Assembly (NCBI GenBank): GCA_002367105.1
Contig: DFCS01000049.1
Span: 38,167 to 102,166, forward strand
Direction: 5' to 3'
DNA from: Hungatella sp. UBA3048
Lineage (GTDB): Bacteria > Bacillota > Clostridia > Lachnospirales > Lachnospiraceae
Length of the DNA: 64,000 nucleotides
Shown here: piece after piece, positions 1 through 9,731 of the stretch
How positions within the stretch are numbered: position 1 is the stretch's first letter
Layout of the letters: the number at the start of each line of letters is the position of its first letter
Position numbers and translations under genes: made by a program
The notes under the pieces: model-generated
What the model was told of the DNA's origin: nothing
Seen by the model: only the letters and a program-made list of their open reading frames with translations
Databases searched by the model: none

Positions 1-2
1 TC

Positions 3-434
3 CTTGCTGTTCAGAAAAAGGTTCTAAACCACTACCGTGAAATCCGTCAGCATTCCATAAGCCTTCTAAATGCAGAATCCCAGTTGTCTCTTGAAGATCA
101 CTTAGGTGTTTTCATAAATCAAAAGATACACACCATTCGAAGAGAAAAGAAATATGATATTGCAGAGCTGGATTTCTGGAACCAGTCACGCCTGGAACCG
201 GACATGCACAGGGAATTCTGCCGTTCCTACGAAGGCTGGCGCCAGGAAGTTCGTGATATGATCGGAAATTTTGCACCGGAGATGCCTCTCATAAAACAGA
301 ATCTGCTTTCAGGCATTACCGTCTCCCTGCTGGAGGGCGCAGCGGTCCAGTTTCTGGCAGATAAGCAGGCATTTGACCTGGATTTGTATTTTGTATACTG
401 CAAGGAAATCCTGATAAAGGAAATAAAAGGTTAG
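3..434 (+). CDS. TetR/AcrR family regulator, C-terminal part (truncated by window edge)
   Basis: The reading frame is open from base 3 to the stop, so the gene begins before the window; an internal TTG at 84 is not needed as a start. The visible 143 residues are helical. They end in the pattern seen in TetR ligand-binding domains, where a Leu-Leu-Glu-Gly-Ala-Ala helix is followed by an acidic run and a final helix. The DNA-binding HTH would lie upstream and cannot be seen. The gene lies 9 bases ahead of the ABC transporter ATPase on the same strand, so it probably regulates that transporter and may sense a nucleoside or purine. The TetR family call is moderately secure; the ligand is inferred from context only. 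Confidence 0.6.
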   Translation, partial: LAVQKKVLNHYREIRQHSISLLNAESQLSLEDHLGVFINQKIHTIRREKKYDIAELDFWNQSRLEPDMHREFCRSYEGWRQEVRDMIGNFAPEMPLIKQNLLSGITVSLLEGAAVQFLADKQAFDLDLYFVYCKEILIKEIKG

Positions 435-443
435 GAGGACTCC

Positions 444-1958
444 ATGAAAGAATTGCTGAAAATGGAACATATCACAAAGCATTTTGGTGAAGTATATGCA
501 AATCGTGACATCAATCTCTCGGTACAGGAAGGAGAGGTACATACCCTGTTAGGCGAAAACGGGGCAGGAAAAAGCACCCTGATGAATATTCTCATCGGTC
601 TGTACCAGCCTACCGGCGGAGAAATTTATCTCCGCGGAAAGAAGGTAAAAATCGAATCCCCCAAGGCCGCTGTCCGCCTGGGAATCGGTATGGTACATCA
701 GCATTTCATGCTGGTGGAGGCCATGACTGTCTTTGAGAATATTATTTTAGGCAGTAAAAAGGATTCTTCCATATTTATTGATAAGGAACTTCTGAAAAAG
801 GATATTCTTGAACTGGCTGGTAAATATGGTTTGGATGTGGAGCTGGACAAGACTGTTACAGAAATTTCCGTTGGAGCCCAGCAAAGGGTAGAAATTCTAA
901 AAGCACTGTACCGCGGGGCGGAAATTCTCATCCTGGACGAGCCTACAGCCGTACTCACTGACATGGAAGTGGAAGGCCTCTTTGCCATCATCCGAAAGCT
1001 GACAGGAGAAAACAAATCTGTTATCTTTATTTCCCATAAAATGCGTGAGGTACTTGCCATCAGTGACCGCATCACCATACTCCGGGCAGGAGAAACAGTT
1101 ACCACTCTGGACAAGGATAAGACGGACGGAATTCAGCTGGCGAACCTGATGATCGGGCGGGAAATGGTTCCAAGCAACTACCGGAAGGTCACAGTCCCCG
1201 GGGCTTTTGTACTGGACTTAGAGCATGTGGATTACCAGAAAATGCACAAGCACAGCGGTTTAAATGACGTTAGCCTTACCGTAAAAAAGGGGGAGGTTCT
1301 GGGAATTGCCGGCGTAGACGGGAACGGCCAATCCCAGCTGGCTCAGCTGGCTGCCGGTATCATATCACCGGATGCCGGTACTGTATCGTTAAAAGCAGAC
1401 CGGATTTCAAAATTTGTTCCTAACGGATTTATCCTTTCCCATGTTTCCCACGTTCCGGAAGACCGGAACAAAATGGGACTGGTCGGCAATATGACAGTAC
1501 GGGAAAACCTGGTATTAAAGGCCACGGAGGAAAAGCGCTTCTCCTATGGCCGCGGCGCACTGTTAAAAAGTAAATCCATCACAGCATTCGCTCTTTCCAT
1601 GCAGAAAAAGAATGACATTCGCTGTGCTTCCATTGAACAGGAGGTCCGCAACCTGTCAGGCGGAAACCAGCAGAAAATCATTCTGGCAAGAGAACTGGAA
1701 AATGATCCGGAACTTCTGGTAGCGGTCCATCCCACCAGAGGCCTGGATATCGGGGCTGCCAGATATGTTCACGATACCATGATCGCCGCCAGAGACAAAG
1801 GCTGCGGCATCCTCTTAATCAGTGCGGACTTTGACGAGATCTTAAATCTTTCCGACCGGATCATTGTCATGTTTGAAGGCCAGGTTATGGGTATTTATTC
1901 CGGAGACAACCCGCCCATCGAAGAAATCTCACTGGCCATGGCCGGAAAGGGGAACTAG
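444..1958 (+). CDS. BMP-family nucleoside-type ABC transporter, duplicated ATP-binding subunit
   Basis: This 504-residue protein holds two fused nucleotide-binding domains, as in the YufO/NupO/RbsA-like ATPases that energise BMP-lipoprotein importers. The first half has a good Walker A (GENGAGKST), signature (SVGAQQR) and Walker B (LILDEPTAVLT). The second half has a degenerate Walker A (GVDGNGQSQ), a normal signature (LSGGNQQK) and a Walker B in which the usual Asp-Glu is replaced (VAVHPTRGLD). This asymmetry is normal for the family. It follows AGGAGG and runs 3 bases ahead of the first permease, forming an ATPase-permease-permease-lipoprotein operon. A nucleoside or purine substrate is the usual family assignment but is not proven here. 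Confidence 0.92.
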   Translation: MKELLKMEHITKHFGEVYANRDINLSVQEGEVHTLLGENGAGKSTLMNILIGLYQPTGGEIYLRGKKVKIESPKAAVRLGIGMVHQHFMLVEAMTVFENIILGSKKDSSIFIDKELLKKDILELAGKYGLDVELDKTVTEISVGAQQRVEILKALYRGAEILILDEPTAVLTDMEVEGLFAIIRKLTGENKSVIFISHKMREVLAISDRITILRAGETVTTLDKDKTDGIQLANLMIGREMVPSNYRKVTVPGAFVLDLEHVDYQKMHKHSGLNDVSLTVKKGEVLGIAGVDGNGQSQLAQLAAGIISPDAGTVSLKADRISKFVPNGFILSHVSHVPEDRNKMGLVGNMTVRENLVLKATEEKRFSYGRGALLKSKSITAFALSMQKKNDIRCASIEQEVRNLSGGNQQKIILARELENDPELLVAVHPTRGLDIGAARYVHDTMIAARDKGCGILLISADFDEILNLSDRIIVMFEGQVMGIYSGDNPPIEEISLAMAGKGN

Positions 1959-1961
1959 GAT

Positions 1962-3023
1962 ATGAAACAAAAAGATAACTTAACGAAAATCACCGTGCCG
2001 GTCATTTCCATTCTGTTCGCGTTTGTCATAGGAGGCATCATCATACTATGCCTCGGGAAGAATCCGCTCCAGGCATACGGTTACCTGTTTTCCGGTGCTT
2101 TTGGGAGCAGCAGAAAAATCGCTCAGACACTGGTCATCGCCTGTCCGCTGATCTTCACAGGTCTGACCGCTGCCATCTCTTATAAATGCGGTGTTTTTAA
2201 TCTTGGTGGAGAGGGACAGTTTATAATAGGTGCCATCGCAAGCATCTTCTTTGTCACAAAATCCGGTATGGAAGGAATGCCAGGTATCCTTTTGAGCCTG
2301 CTCATCGGTGCAGCAAGCGGCGCCGTATGGGGGGCGATTCCCGGAATCCTTAAAATCACCCGGGGATTAAATGAGATGATCGTCAGCATCATGCTCAACT
2401 ATGTGGCAGCTCTGTTTATGGGCTATGTTTACACCACTTTGCTGAGGGACGGCAGCGTTCCTCAGACCTATGCCATTCCGGACAGCACGAAAATTGGCGT
2501 TATTTCCAAAAGCTTTCCCATGCACTGGGGAGTAGGAATTGCATTTTTCCTGGCTTTTGCAGGCTATTACTTCCTTTTTCACACCTCCAAAGGCTTTAAG
2601 CTTCGGGCAGTGGGATTCAATGCAACCGCCTCATTTTTTAACGGCTTTCCGGTAAACAGGTACATTCTCTTTTCCTTTATTATCTCCGGAGGAACAGCCG
2701 GCTTAGGGGGCAGTGTAGAGCTTCACGGTAAACAGCTCCGCCTCATGGACGGCTTTGGTCAGGGTTATGGCTTTGATGGTGTGGCAATTGCACTTATAGC
2801 TCAGTTAAACCCCATTGGAACAACAATCGTTGCATTTATCTTTGCTGTCCTAAGAAAAGGGGCAAGCACCCTGCAGACTGGAATGCAGGTACCTACCGCA
2901 GTCGTCGACATTATTCAGGCACTGGTCATTATATTTGCTGTCGCCGGTACCGCACTGCTTAAATTGCCGTCTATCAAACAATATTTTAGCAGACACCCTG
3001 TAAAAAAGGAGGGAATCAACTAA
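1962..3023 (+). CDS. ABC transporter permease (BMP/nucleoside type), subunit 1
   Basis: This 353-residue polytopic membrane protein belongs to the BPD_transp_2 fold (YufP/NupP-like). Hydrophobic segments run through the whole length, and a conserved Asn-Leu-Gly-Gly-Glu-Gly-Gln motif near residue 80 is typical of this permease class. It starts 3 bases after the ATPase and its stop codon overlaps the start of the second permease (TAATG). It should form the translocation channel as a heterodimer with the next gene product. Confidence 0.9.
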   Translation: MKQKDNLTKITVPVISILFAFVIGGIIILCLGKNPLQAYGYLFSGAFGSSRKIAQTLVIACPLIFTGLTAAISYKCGVFNLGGEGQFIIGAIASIFFVTKSGMEGMPGILLSLLIGAASGAVWGAIPGILKITRGLNEMIVSIMLNYVAALFMGYVYTTLLRDGSVPQTYAIPDSTKIGVISKSFPMHWGVGIAFFLAFAGYYFLFHTSKGFKLRAVGFNATASFFNGFPVNRYILFSFIISGGTAGLGGSVELHGKQLRLMDGFGQGYGFDGVAIALIAQLNPIGTTIVAFIFAVLRKGASTLQTGMQVPTAVVDIIQALVIIFAVAGTALLKLPSIKQYFSRHPVKKEGIN

Positions 3024-3964
3024 TGGAAGCTTTTTTCAATTGGAATTTCTTTGTGGAACTGCTTTTATCCACGGTCCGTATGGCAACCCCTATCCTTTTT
3101 GTGGCTCTTGCGGAAACCTATTCCGAACGGGCAGGCATGGTCAATATCGGTCTGGATGGCATAATGTCGTTTGGTGCCTTAATAGGCTTTATCGCCGGCT
3201 TCCGTACCGGAAGTCCTATGACAGGAATTTTAGCCGGCGCTTTATCCGGAATCGCCATCAATATGATCTATGCCTTTTGCACCATTAATCTCTGCGCTCC
3301 CCAGATTGTATACGGCATGGCCCTCAATATCTTTGCTCCGGCTCTGGCCTCCTTTATTTACCGCCTGTCATTTTCAGATACCTCTACATTAATCCAGGGG
3401 GTATCCATGAAAGCTATGCCTATCCCAGTGCTCAGCAGGATTCCGATTGCAGGGCCAGTCTTTTTCAACCATATCCCTCTGGTATATTTTGCTTATCTTC
3501 TGGTCCCTGTCACTGCTGTTTTCTTAAACAAGACAAGAGCCGGACTGAATTTTAAGGCAGTCGGGGAATTTCCAAAGGCTGCCGAGACGCTTGGAATCAA
3601 TGTAATCCTTCAAAAATACATTGCCTGCATCGTCTGCGGTGCACTTGCCGGCATCGGCGGTGCATACTTAACCCTTTGCTATACCAGCACCTATTCGGAA
3701 GGAATCGTAGCCGGGCGTGGTTTTATTGCATTATCCGCTGTTATCTTCGGCCGTTGGATGCCTTCAGGTGTTCTGCTTGCCTGTCTGCTCTTCGGCTTCT
3801 GCGATGCCCTGCAGATCCGGCTGCAGCTTCTAAGCCCCTCCACCCCTTACCAGATCTTACAGATGATCCCTTATTTGTGCACTCTGTTCGTCCTGGCTTT
3901 CTTCGGAATAAAAAAGAGCGGTCCCAAAGCAAACGGACAGCCTTATTACCGGGAAGAACGATAA
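3023..3964 (+). CDS. ABC transporter permease (BMP/nucleoside type), subunit 2
   Basis: This 313-residue polytopic membrane protein is the YufQ/NupQ-like partner permease. The N-terminal region carries the family motif around VNIGLDGIM, and about eight to nine hydrophobic helices can be counted. Its start overlaps the stop of the first permease, which implies translational coupling. The binding lipoprotein follows after about 65 bases with its own strong ribosome binding site. Confidence 0.9.
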   Translation: MEAFFNWNFFVELLLSTVRMATPILFVALAETYSERAGMVNIGLDGIMSFGALIGFIAGFRTGSPMTGILAGALSGIAINMIYAFCTINLCAPQIVYGMALNIFAPALASFIYRLSFSDTSTLIQGVSMKAMPIPVLSRIPIAGPVFFNHIPLVYFAYLLVPVTAVFLNKTRAGLNFKAVGEFPKAAETLGINVILQKYIACIVCGALAGIGGAYLTLCYTSTYSEGIVAGRGFIALSAVIFGRWMPSGVLLACLLFGFCDALQIRLQLLSPSTPYQILQMIPYLCTLFVLAFFGIKKSGPKANGQPYYREER

Positions 3965-4029
3965 AGATAATTGCAGGATCTTTTCCTGAAATTATATACT
4001 ACTTCAAATACAAAAAGGAGGATTTAATT

Positions 4030-5085
4030 ATGAAAAAGACTATGAAAACGGCTTCTCTTCTTCTGGCCGCTGCCCTTACAGCCATAACGTTGACGGCATG
4101 CGGAGGTTCTGCCGCTCAAACTTCGGCAGGGACGACTGCGGCAGGGACCACCGCTGCCGCTGCCGTTCAAACCACTGCTGCTCCGGCTGAAAAAGAGAAA
4201 TCCAATGATTTTAAGGTGGCCATGATACTGGATTCCTCTGTTTCTGACGGAGGCTGGGGTGCAAGCTGTTACCAGGCAATGATTGGTGCCGCCGAGGAAA
4301 GCGGTTGGGAAACTGTGTATACCGACAATGTGGCTACTGCAGATTTTGCAACGGTCATGACCGATTATGCGGAACTTGGTTATAACCTTATCTTTGCTCC
4401 GGGCAACCAGTATACCGATGCAGTAAAACAGGTTGCAGAAGAATATCCGGATATCAATTTTGCTTTGTTAAACGGAACGGTAGAAGCGGATAACATCACC
4501 TCGATACTTCCGGATGCAAAGCAGATCGGTTATATGGCAGGCGCACTGGCAGGACTTATGAGCAAAACAGGCAGCATCGGTTTCATTGGCGGTATGGAAC
4601 TGGATACAACTAAAGCAAAGCTCGAATGTTTTGAAAAAGCTGCCAAAAAGATAAATCCTGATATCAAGGTTTCCTCCGCTTACGCAGGTTCTTTCAGCGA
4701 CACGGCCAAAGGAAAAGAAATCGCATCCTCTATGATTTCCACCTATGATGTAGACGTAATGTTTGGCGACGCATCTGCAGTCGATACCGGAGCCCGTGAA
4801 GCTCTAGCCGCTTCTGAAAACAGATACGATATCGGACAGCCGGGAGATTTAGGCTCTGCCGACAACAAGATCATCATATGTTCCGTAGTTACCGACAACG
4901 CCGCCTTGCTTAAGGCCTGCATGAAAGATGTGGAATCTGGTTCCTACGGTAATAAAACCATCTATGGGGACTTAAGCAATGGCTGTCTTAACATCGGTAC
5001 TTTCTCAAGCCTTGTACCGGACGATATTCAGGCCCAGTATAAGGAATTTGCTGAGCAGATTAAGGCAGGAACCTTTATCCAGTAA
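4030..5085 (+). CDS. BMP family (PnrA-like) substrate-binding lipoprotein
   Basis: The ATG at 4030 is chosen because it follows AAAAGGAGG and begins a lipoprotein signal peptide (positively charged start, hydrophobic stretch, lipobox LTAC with the Cys near residue 22). The open frame extends further upstream only because it overlaps the permease. The mature 330-residue protein starts with an Ala/Thr-rich linker and continues into a BMP/PnrA fold with features such as SDGGWGASCYQAM. It captures the substrate outside the membrane for the two permeases. Family members bind nucleosides or purines; the ligand here is inferred. Confidence 0.92.
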   Translation: MKKTMKTASLLLAAALTAITLTACGGSAAQTSAGTTAAGTTAAAAVQTTAAPAEKEKSNDFKVAMILDSSVSDGGWGASCYQAMIGAAEESGWETVYTDNVATADFATVMTDYAELGYNLIFAPGNQYTDAVKQVAEEYPDINFALLNGTVEADNITSILPDAKQIGYMAGALAGLMSKTGSIGFIGGMELDTTKAKLECFEKAAKKINPDIKVSSAYAGSFSDTAKGKEIASSMISTYDVDVMFGDASAVDTGAREALAASENRYDIGQPGDLGSADNKIIICSVVTDNAALLKACMKDVESGSYGNKTIYGDLSNGCLNIGTFSSLVPDDIQAQYKEFAEQIKAGTFIQ

Positions 5086-5090
5086 TAAGA

Positions 5091-5134
5091 AAAACCCATT
5101 GCAGGGCACACAAGCAGGCGCTGCAATGGGTTTT
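5091..5134. terminator. Bidirectional rho-independent terminator
   Basis: A 14-bp perfect stem (5091-5104 with 5121-5134) is flanked by A-rich and T-rich sides. It can therefore stop transcripts from the BMP operon and from the convergent EF-G-like gene. Confidence 0.85.
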
Positions 5135-5146
5135 CCTATGATTTAT

Positions 5147-7249
5147 TTAAACTTCCATCCTGTCAATCTTTGATGCTCTTTCTTCTACTTCTCTCTTCTG
5201 CACATCTCCCGGAGCCAGTTCATAGCGGCTGAATTCATATTCATAGGTTCCGATGCCTCCGGTCATGGAGCGCAGATCCGTATTATAGCCAAACAGTTCG
5301 GACATTGGCACATCTGCCTCAACGACCTGCTTTCCGCTATGGTTGGAATTCATTCCCAGAACGCGTCCTCTCCTTCGGTTTAGATCTCCCATGACATCTC
5401 CGGTAAATTTATCCGGAACCGTAACCTTAAGGAATGCGATCGGTTCAAGCAGAACCGGATTTGCATCCATAAAGCCTTTTTTAAAGGCCATGGTTGCAGC
5501 CATCTTAAAGGCCAGCTCAGAAGAGTCAACCGGATGGTAAGAACCGTCGGTCAGCGTAGCCTTTAATCCCACTACCGGATAAGCGGTAAGCGGTCCTTTT
5601 AAGACGCACTCGGCGATTCCCTTTTCAACTGCCGGGAAATAGTTTCTCGGCACTGCCCCGCCAAATACGCTTTCAGCAAATACATAAGGGGTTTCTAAAT
5701 CTCCGGAAGGTTCAAAGGACATCTTTACATCGCCGTATTGTCCATGTCCGCCGGACTGTTTCTTATACTTGCCCTGAACCTCCACTTTCTTACGAAGGGT
5801 TTCCCGGAAGGCAAATTTCGGTTTACTCAGTTCAATGTCAACCTTGTAGCGGTTTAACAGCTTGCTTACAACCACCTCCAGCTGCTGGTCGCCGATGGCA
5901 TAAAGGAGAGACTGGCGGTTTTCCGTATCATTGACTGCCTTTAAGGTCCAATCCTCTTCCGTCAGCTTTGCCAGTGCGCTTGAAACCTTATCTTCGTCGC
6001 CCTTTGTCTTGGTCTTATAACGCATATACGTATATGGAGTGGATATCTCCGGTTTATGATAGACGATGGGTGCAGAGCGGAGAGCTATGGTATCACCGGT
6101 CTGCGTCACGTTAAGCTTAGACACGGCTCCGATGTCTCCTGCTTTTAATTCCGTAACTTCAATGGCCTCTTTCCCTCTTAACACATAAAGCTTTCCGACC
6201 TTTTCCTCTGTATCCTTATTCACGTTATATATGGCGGAATCAGGCTTTAAGGTGCCGGTACAAATCTTTAACAGGGAATACTTTCCAATAAACGGATCCA
6301 CAATCGTCTTAAACACACGGGCTGACAGCGACACATGATCGTTATATTTCGCTGTAAAGCGCTCACCCGTGGAAATATCCACGCCGATGCACTCAAAATA
6401 GTCGGGGGACGGAAAATACTTATCTATAGCCTGAAGCACCATCTTGGCGCCCTGGGCGTTAATTCCGGAACCAAGCATGACCGGAACGATATTTCCTTTT
6501 ATCACATGTTCCCGAAGGGCTGAAGAAATCTCATCAAGGGTAAACTCATCACCGGAGAAATAGCGTTCCATATATTCCTCGCTGGTTTCTGCTACGGCCT
6601 CCATAAGAGCTTCACGGGCTATTCCCAGATTCTTCTGGCTATATTCAGGAATCTCACATTCTTCATAATCACTGTTGACAGTAAAACGCCGGCCTGCCAT
6701 TTTTACGATATTAACAAAACCTACGAACTTTTCGTTTTCACGAATCGGGAGGTGGAACGGCGCAATCTTTCTTCCGAACTCTTTATCAAGCTTTAATAAC
6801 AATTCACGGAAACTTGCATGGTCATCATCCATATTTGTCACAAAGAAAAGTCTGGGAAGCTTGTACTTTTCGCAGAGTTCCCACGCCTTTAATGTTCCAA
6901 CTTCAATACCTGCCTTACAATTCACAACTATTACTGCTGCATCCGCAACACTGATGGCCTCTTCCACTTCGCCAACAAAATCAAAATATCCGGGAGTATC
7001 AAGCAGGTTGATCTTGATAGGGCCATCCTCTCCTTTATACTCCAAAGGAATCAGGGTAGTAGAGATGGAGAACTGTCTCTTAATCTCTTCTTTGTCATAA
7101 TCGCTGATGGTATTGCCATCGGTAACTTTTCCCATTCTGCTGATGGCTCCGGTAATCAACGCCATAGCCTCTGCCAGGGTGGTTTTACCGGCGCCCCCGT
7201 GCCCAAGTAAGGCGACGTTACGGATCTGTTTGGTTCCATACACGTTCAT
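5147..7249 (-). CDS. Elongation factor G paralogue (translation-factor GTPase family)
   Basis: This 700-residue protein has the full EF-G length and domain order: GTPase domain, domain II, and domains III-V, with the domain IV/V signature GGHGQYGDV. The ATG at 7249 is chosen because AGGAGG lies 7 bases upstream; an in-frame ATG two codons earlier would be too close. The P-loop is GHGGAGKT (residues 16-23). The switch II motif reads DTPGYFDF (84-91), with Tyr in place of the His that canonical EF-G and EF-Tu use in GTP hydrolysis. The NKxD guanine motif reads NMDD (139-142). It is a monocistronic gene away from the str ribosomal operon, so it is a paralogue and not the main fusA. Its exact role is unknown. 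Confidence 0.85.
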   Translation of the reverse strand: MNVYGTKQIRNVALLGHGGAGKTTLAEAMALITGAISRMGKVTDGNTISDYDKEEIKRQFSISTTLIPLEYKGEDGPIKINLLDTPGYFDFVGEVEEAISVADAAVIVVNCKAGIEVGTLKAWELCEKYKLPRLFFVTNMDDDHASFRELLLKLDKEFGRKIAPFHLPIRENEKFVGFVNIVKMAGRRFTVNSDYEECEIPEYSQKNLGIAREALMEAVAETSEEYMERYFSGDEFTLDEISSALREHVIKGNIVPVMLGSGINAQGAKMVLQAIDKYFPSPDYFECIGVDISTGERFTAKYNDHVSLSARVFKTIVDPFIGKYSLLKICTGTLKPDSAIYNVNKDTEEKVGKLYVLRGKEAIEVTELKAGDIGAVSKLNVTQTGDTIALRSAPIVYHKPEISTPYTYMRYKTKTKGDEDKVSSALAKLTEEDWTLKAVNDTENRQSLLYAIGDQQLEVVVSKLLNRYKVDIELSKPKFAFRETLRKKVEVQGKYKKQSGGHGQYGDVKMSFEPSGDLETPYVFAESVFGGAVPRNYFPAVEKGIAECVLKGPLTAYPVVGLKATLTDGSYHPVDSSELAFKMAATMAFKKGFMDANPVLLEPIAFLKVTVPDKFTGDVMGDLNRRRGRVLGMNSNHSGKQVVEADVPMSELFGYNTDLRSMTGGIGTYEYEFSRYELAPGDVQKREVEERASKIDRMEV

Positions 7250-7429
7250 AAACATTCCTCCTGTTCGGTATTTAAGTCTATAACGATATTTTACTAAAAA
7301 TGTCTTATAATTGCAAGCAAAAGGTGCAATTTGCACAAATATTTTTTATGCGTATCCCAATTCAAGAAAAGAAGCGGTTACTGTTATGAAAGGCAATAAA
7401 ATTTTTATACAATCTTAACAACAAAAATC

Positions 7430-7457
7430 TTGTAATACGCAAAATTTGTGATAGAAT
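7430..7457 (+). promoter_or_regulatory. sigma-A promoter of hppA
   Basis: TTGTAA at 7430-7435 and TAGAAT at 7452-7457 are separated by 16 bp, about 60 bp ahead of the pyrophosphatase start. The region between the two divergent genes is strongly AT-rich. Confidence 0.6.
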
Positions 7458-7517
7458 ATACAATGAAATAATAGGAATTTTTTTTAAAACTGAAGAAAGT
7501 AGGAGGTTAATGGGGTT

Positions 7518-9605
7518 ATGGGTAATTTAAATTTATTTCTAATCATTTCCATTCTTGTTTCTATTTTTGCGTTTGCTTTTGCAGTGTGGTTGTACCGCTG
7601 GGTATCTGCACAGCCATCTTCAAATCAACGGGTAAAAGAGGTTGGGAGCTACATCAGGCAAGGGGCAAATACATTTTTAAAAAAAGAATACATTGTTTTA
7701 TCAAAGTTTTGTGCGGGAGCAGCACTTCTGATTTTCCTGTTTCTTCCGGCTCCGATCTGGAGCGGAGGTACGGTTTTACATAACCTTACCATTGTTCTGG
7801 CTTACTTATGCGGAACTGTTTTTTCTGCCATCGCAGGTAAAATTGGAATCCAGGTAGCTACTATAGCCAACATTAAAACGGCTGAAGCAGCACAGAGAGG
7901 CGGCTTAAAGCCTTCTTTTCTGTCGGCTTTCCGAGGCGGTGCCGTTATGGGAATGGCAGTCGTGGGAAGCTCACTTTTAGGAGTGGCGCTTGTTATGATG
8001 ATCAGCGGAGATTCCGTTGCACTATTGGGATTTAGCTTTGGCGCCAGCTCCCTTGCTTTATTTGCCAAGGCAGGCGGCGGTATTTTTACAAAGACTGCGG
8101 ATATCAGTGCAGACCTTGTTGGGAAGGTAGAACTTGGGATTCCTGAGGATGATCCCAGAAATCCGGCGGTAATTGCCGATAATGTGGGGGATAATGTAGG
8201 AGATGTTGCCGGAATGGGCGCAGATCTATTTGATTCTAACGTGGCTTCCACAGTATCCGCCCTGGTTATGGCCATTGCTCTTAGTAAAAAGATAGGCGTC
8301 GACTATGCAGCCATGGTATTCTGCTACGCCTCTCTGGGACTTTTATCTTCGATCATAGGAGTTATGGCCGCCCGTATGGGAAAGAAGGGCGATCCCACCA
8401 TGGCTCTTAATATGAGTACTTATATTACCACCGGCATATTTGCCGTACTTACTGCCGGGGCAACAATCTTGTTTCAGTTTGACTGGCGTATCTGGGGAGC
8501 AACGGCTATAGGCTTATTTGTCGGTGTCATTATAGGAATTACCAGTGATTACTTTACAAATGATAATAAAAAACCTGTACGCAATGTTGCAAAGGCCTCT
8601 GAGTCAGGACCTGCATTCACCATTCTTTCCGGTATTTCCTATGGCTTTTTAAGTGTACTGCCTGCTATGGTGGGAATCGGTATTTCTGCCATGGTTTCCT
8701 ATAATCTCTGCGCTTCCATCGCTCCTGAGGATCCTACCGCAGGAATGTTTGGAATCTCAATGGCCGCAGTTGGAATGCTTTCCATCGTCGGCATGATCAT
8801 CTCCAATGATGCCTATGGTCCAATTGCCGATAATGCCAGAGGACTTGTGGAGATGGGAGATCTGGGAGATGAAGCTCTTGAAATCACAGACTCGCTTGAC
8901 AGCGCCGGAAATACAGTAAAGGCAGTAACAAAAGGATTTGCTATTGCAGCAGCAGGACTGACCATTATCTCCTTGCTTGGTGCATTTATGAGTGAGGTAA
9001 ACGATGCAGCCGGTACTACAGTACTTACCGGATTTGATATTATTAATCCCACAGTATTTTTCGGAATGCTGGTGGGAGCTTCCGTTCCGGCTATTTTCTC
9101 TGCTATGCTGATGCTTGGGGTAGACCGCAATGCACAGAGAATGGTATCGGAAATCCACCGTCAGTTCAGGGAAATCAAGGGACTTAAGGAAGGCAAGCCG
9201 GGAGTGGTACCGGAATACGACAAATGCATTGATATCGCTACCGACGGTGCATTAAAGGAACTGATTCCTGCCGGACTCGTCAGCATTCTTGCGACCATTG
9301 TGGTCGGGTTTGTAGGCGGTGTTGAATCCGTCGGAGGATACCTAGCAGGCAATATTATCAGCGGTCTCCTGCTTGCCCTGTTTATGAGCAATTCCGGAGG
9401 GCTGTGGGATAATGCAAAGAAATACATTGAGGCCGGAGGAAATGGAGGAAAAGGAAGTGATGCACATAAGGCAGCTGTAGTAGGGGATACGGTAGGTGAT
9501 CCCTTTAAGGATACGGCCGGCCCGTCCATCAATACGCAGATAACGGTGGTTTCTTTGGTAGCTTCCTTGATGTCTTCCTTGTTTTTGGCATTTTCCCTGT
9601 TTTGA
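7518..9605 (+). CDS. hppA: Membrane-bound proton-translocating pyrophosphatase, K+-independent type
   Basis: This 695-residue integral membrane protein couples PPi hydrolysis to ion pumping. The catalytic loop with DNVGDNVGDVAGMGADLF and the C-terminal GDTVGDPFKDTAGPS motif are intact. In the helix that sets potassium dependence the sequence reads GNTVKAVTKG (about residues 463-472). Lys at this site marks K+-independent enzymes, whereas K+-dependent ones have Ala. Because the known Na+-pumping members are K+-dependent, this one is inferred to pump H+. It follows AGGAGG and is transcribed alone, ending at a strong terminator. Confidence 0.93.
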   Translation: MGNLNLFLIISILVSIFAFAFAVWLYRWVSAQPSSNQRVKEVGSYIRQGANTFLKKEYIVLSKFCAGAALLIFLFLPAPIWSGGTVLHNLTIVLAYLCGTVFSAIAGKIGIQVATIANIKTAEAAQRGGLKPSFLSAFRGGAVMGMAVVGSSLLGVALVMMISGDSVALLGFSFGASSLALFAKAGGGIFTKTADISADLVGKVELGIPEDDPRNPAVIADNVGDNVGDVAGMGADLFDSNVASTVSALVMAIALSKKIGVDYAAMVFCYASLGLLSSIIGVMAARMGKKGDPTMALNMSTYITTGIFAVLTAGATILFQFDWRIWGATAIGLFVGVIIGITSDYFTNDNKKPVRNVAKASESGPAFTILSGISYGFLSVLPAMVGIGISAMVSYNLCASIAPEDPTAGMFGISMAAVGMLSIVGMIISNDAYGPIADNARGLVEMGDLGDEALEITDSLDSAGNTVKAVTKGFAIAAAGLTIISLLGAFMSEVNDAAGTTVLTGFDIINPTVFFGMLVGASVPAIFSAMLMLGVDRNAQRMVSEIHRQFREIKGLKEGKPGVVPEYDKCIDIATDGALKELIPAGLVSILATIVVGFVGGVESVGGYLAGNIISGLLLALFMSNSGGLWDNAKKYIEAGGNGGKGSDAHKAAVVGDTVGDPFKDTAGPSINTQITVVSLVASLMSSLFLAFSLF

Positions 9606-9650
9606 TCGATAACGGCAGACTTCATATGATCGTGGCGGAACGCCGCGCAC

Positions 9651-9705
9651 AGACTATAAAAAAACGGTGTCAGGACGCAAATCCTGGCACCGTTTTTTAT
9701 AGTCT
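9651..9705. terminator. Long bidirectional terminator between hppA and the BadF-type kinase gene
   Basis: A stem of about 24 bp, broken only by one bulged A and one G-T pair, encloses the loop CGCAAA. Poly-A and poly-T tracts sit in the outer stem, so it should work for both convergent units. Confidence 0.85.
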
Positions 9706-9731
9706 GTTAATCCTGTCTCATCCAATCCGTT

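Noticed and set aside
698..1114. Antisense frames inside the ABC ATPase, pyrophosphatase, rnf and transporter genes
   Set aside because: All lie within strongly conserved genes on the other strand, have Ser/Arg/Pro-rich composition typical of shadows, and lack ribosome binding sites.
3676..4029. N-terminal extension of the BMP lipoprotein
   Set aside because: It overlaps the permease gene in another frame. The lipoprotein signal begins at the ATG at 4030, behind AAAAGGAGG.
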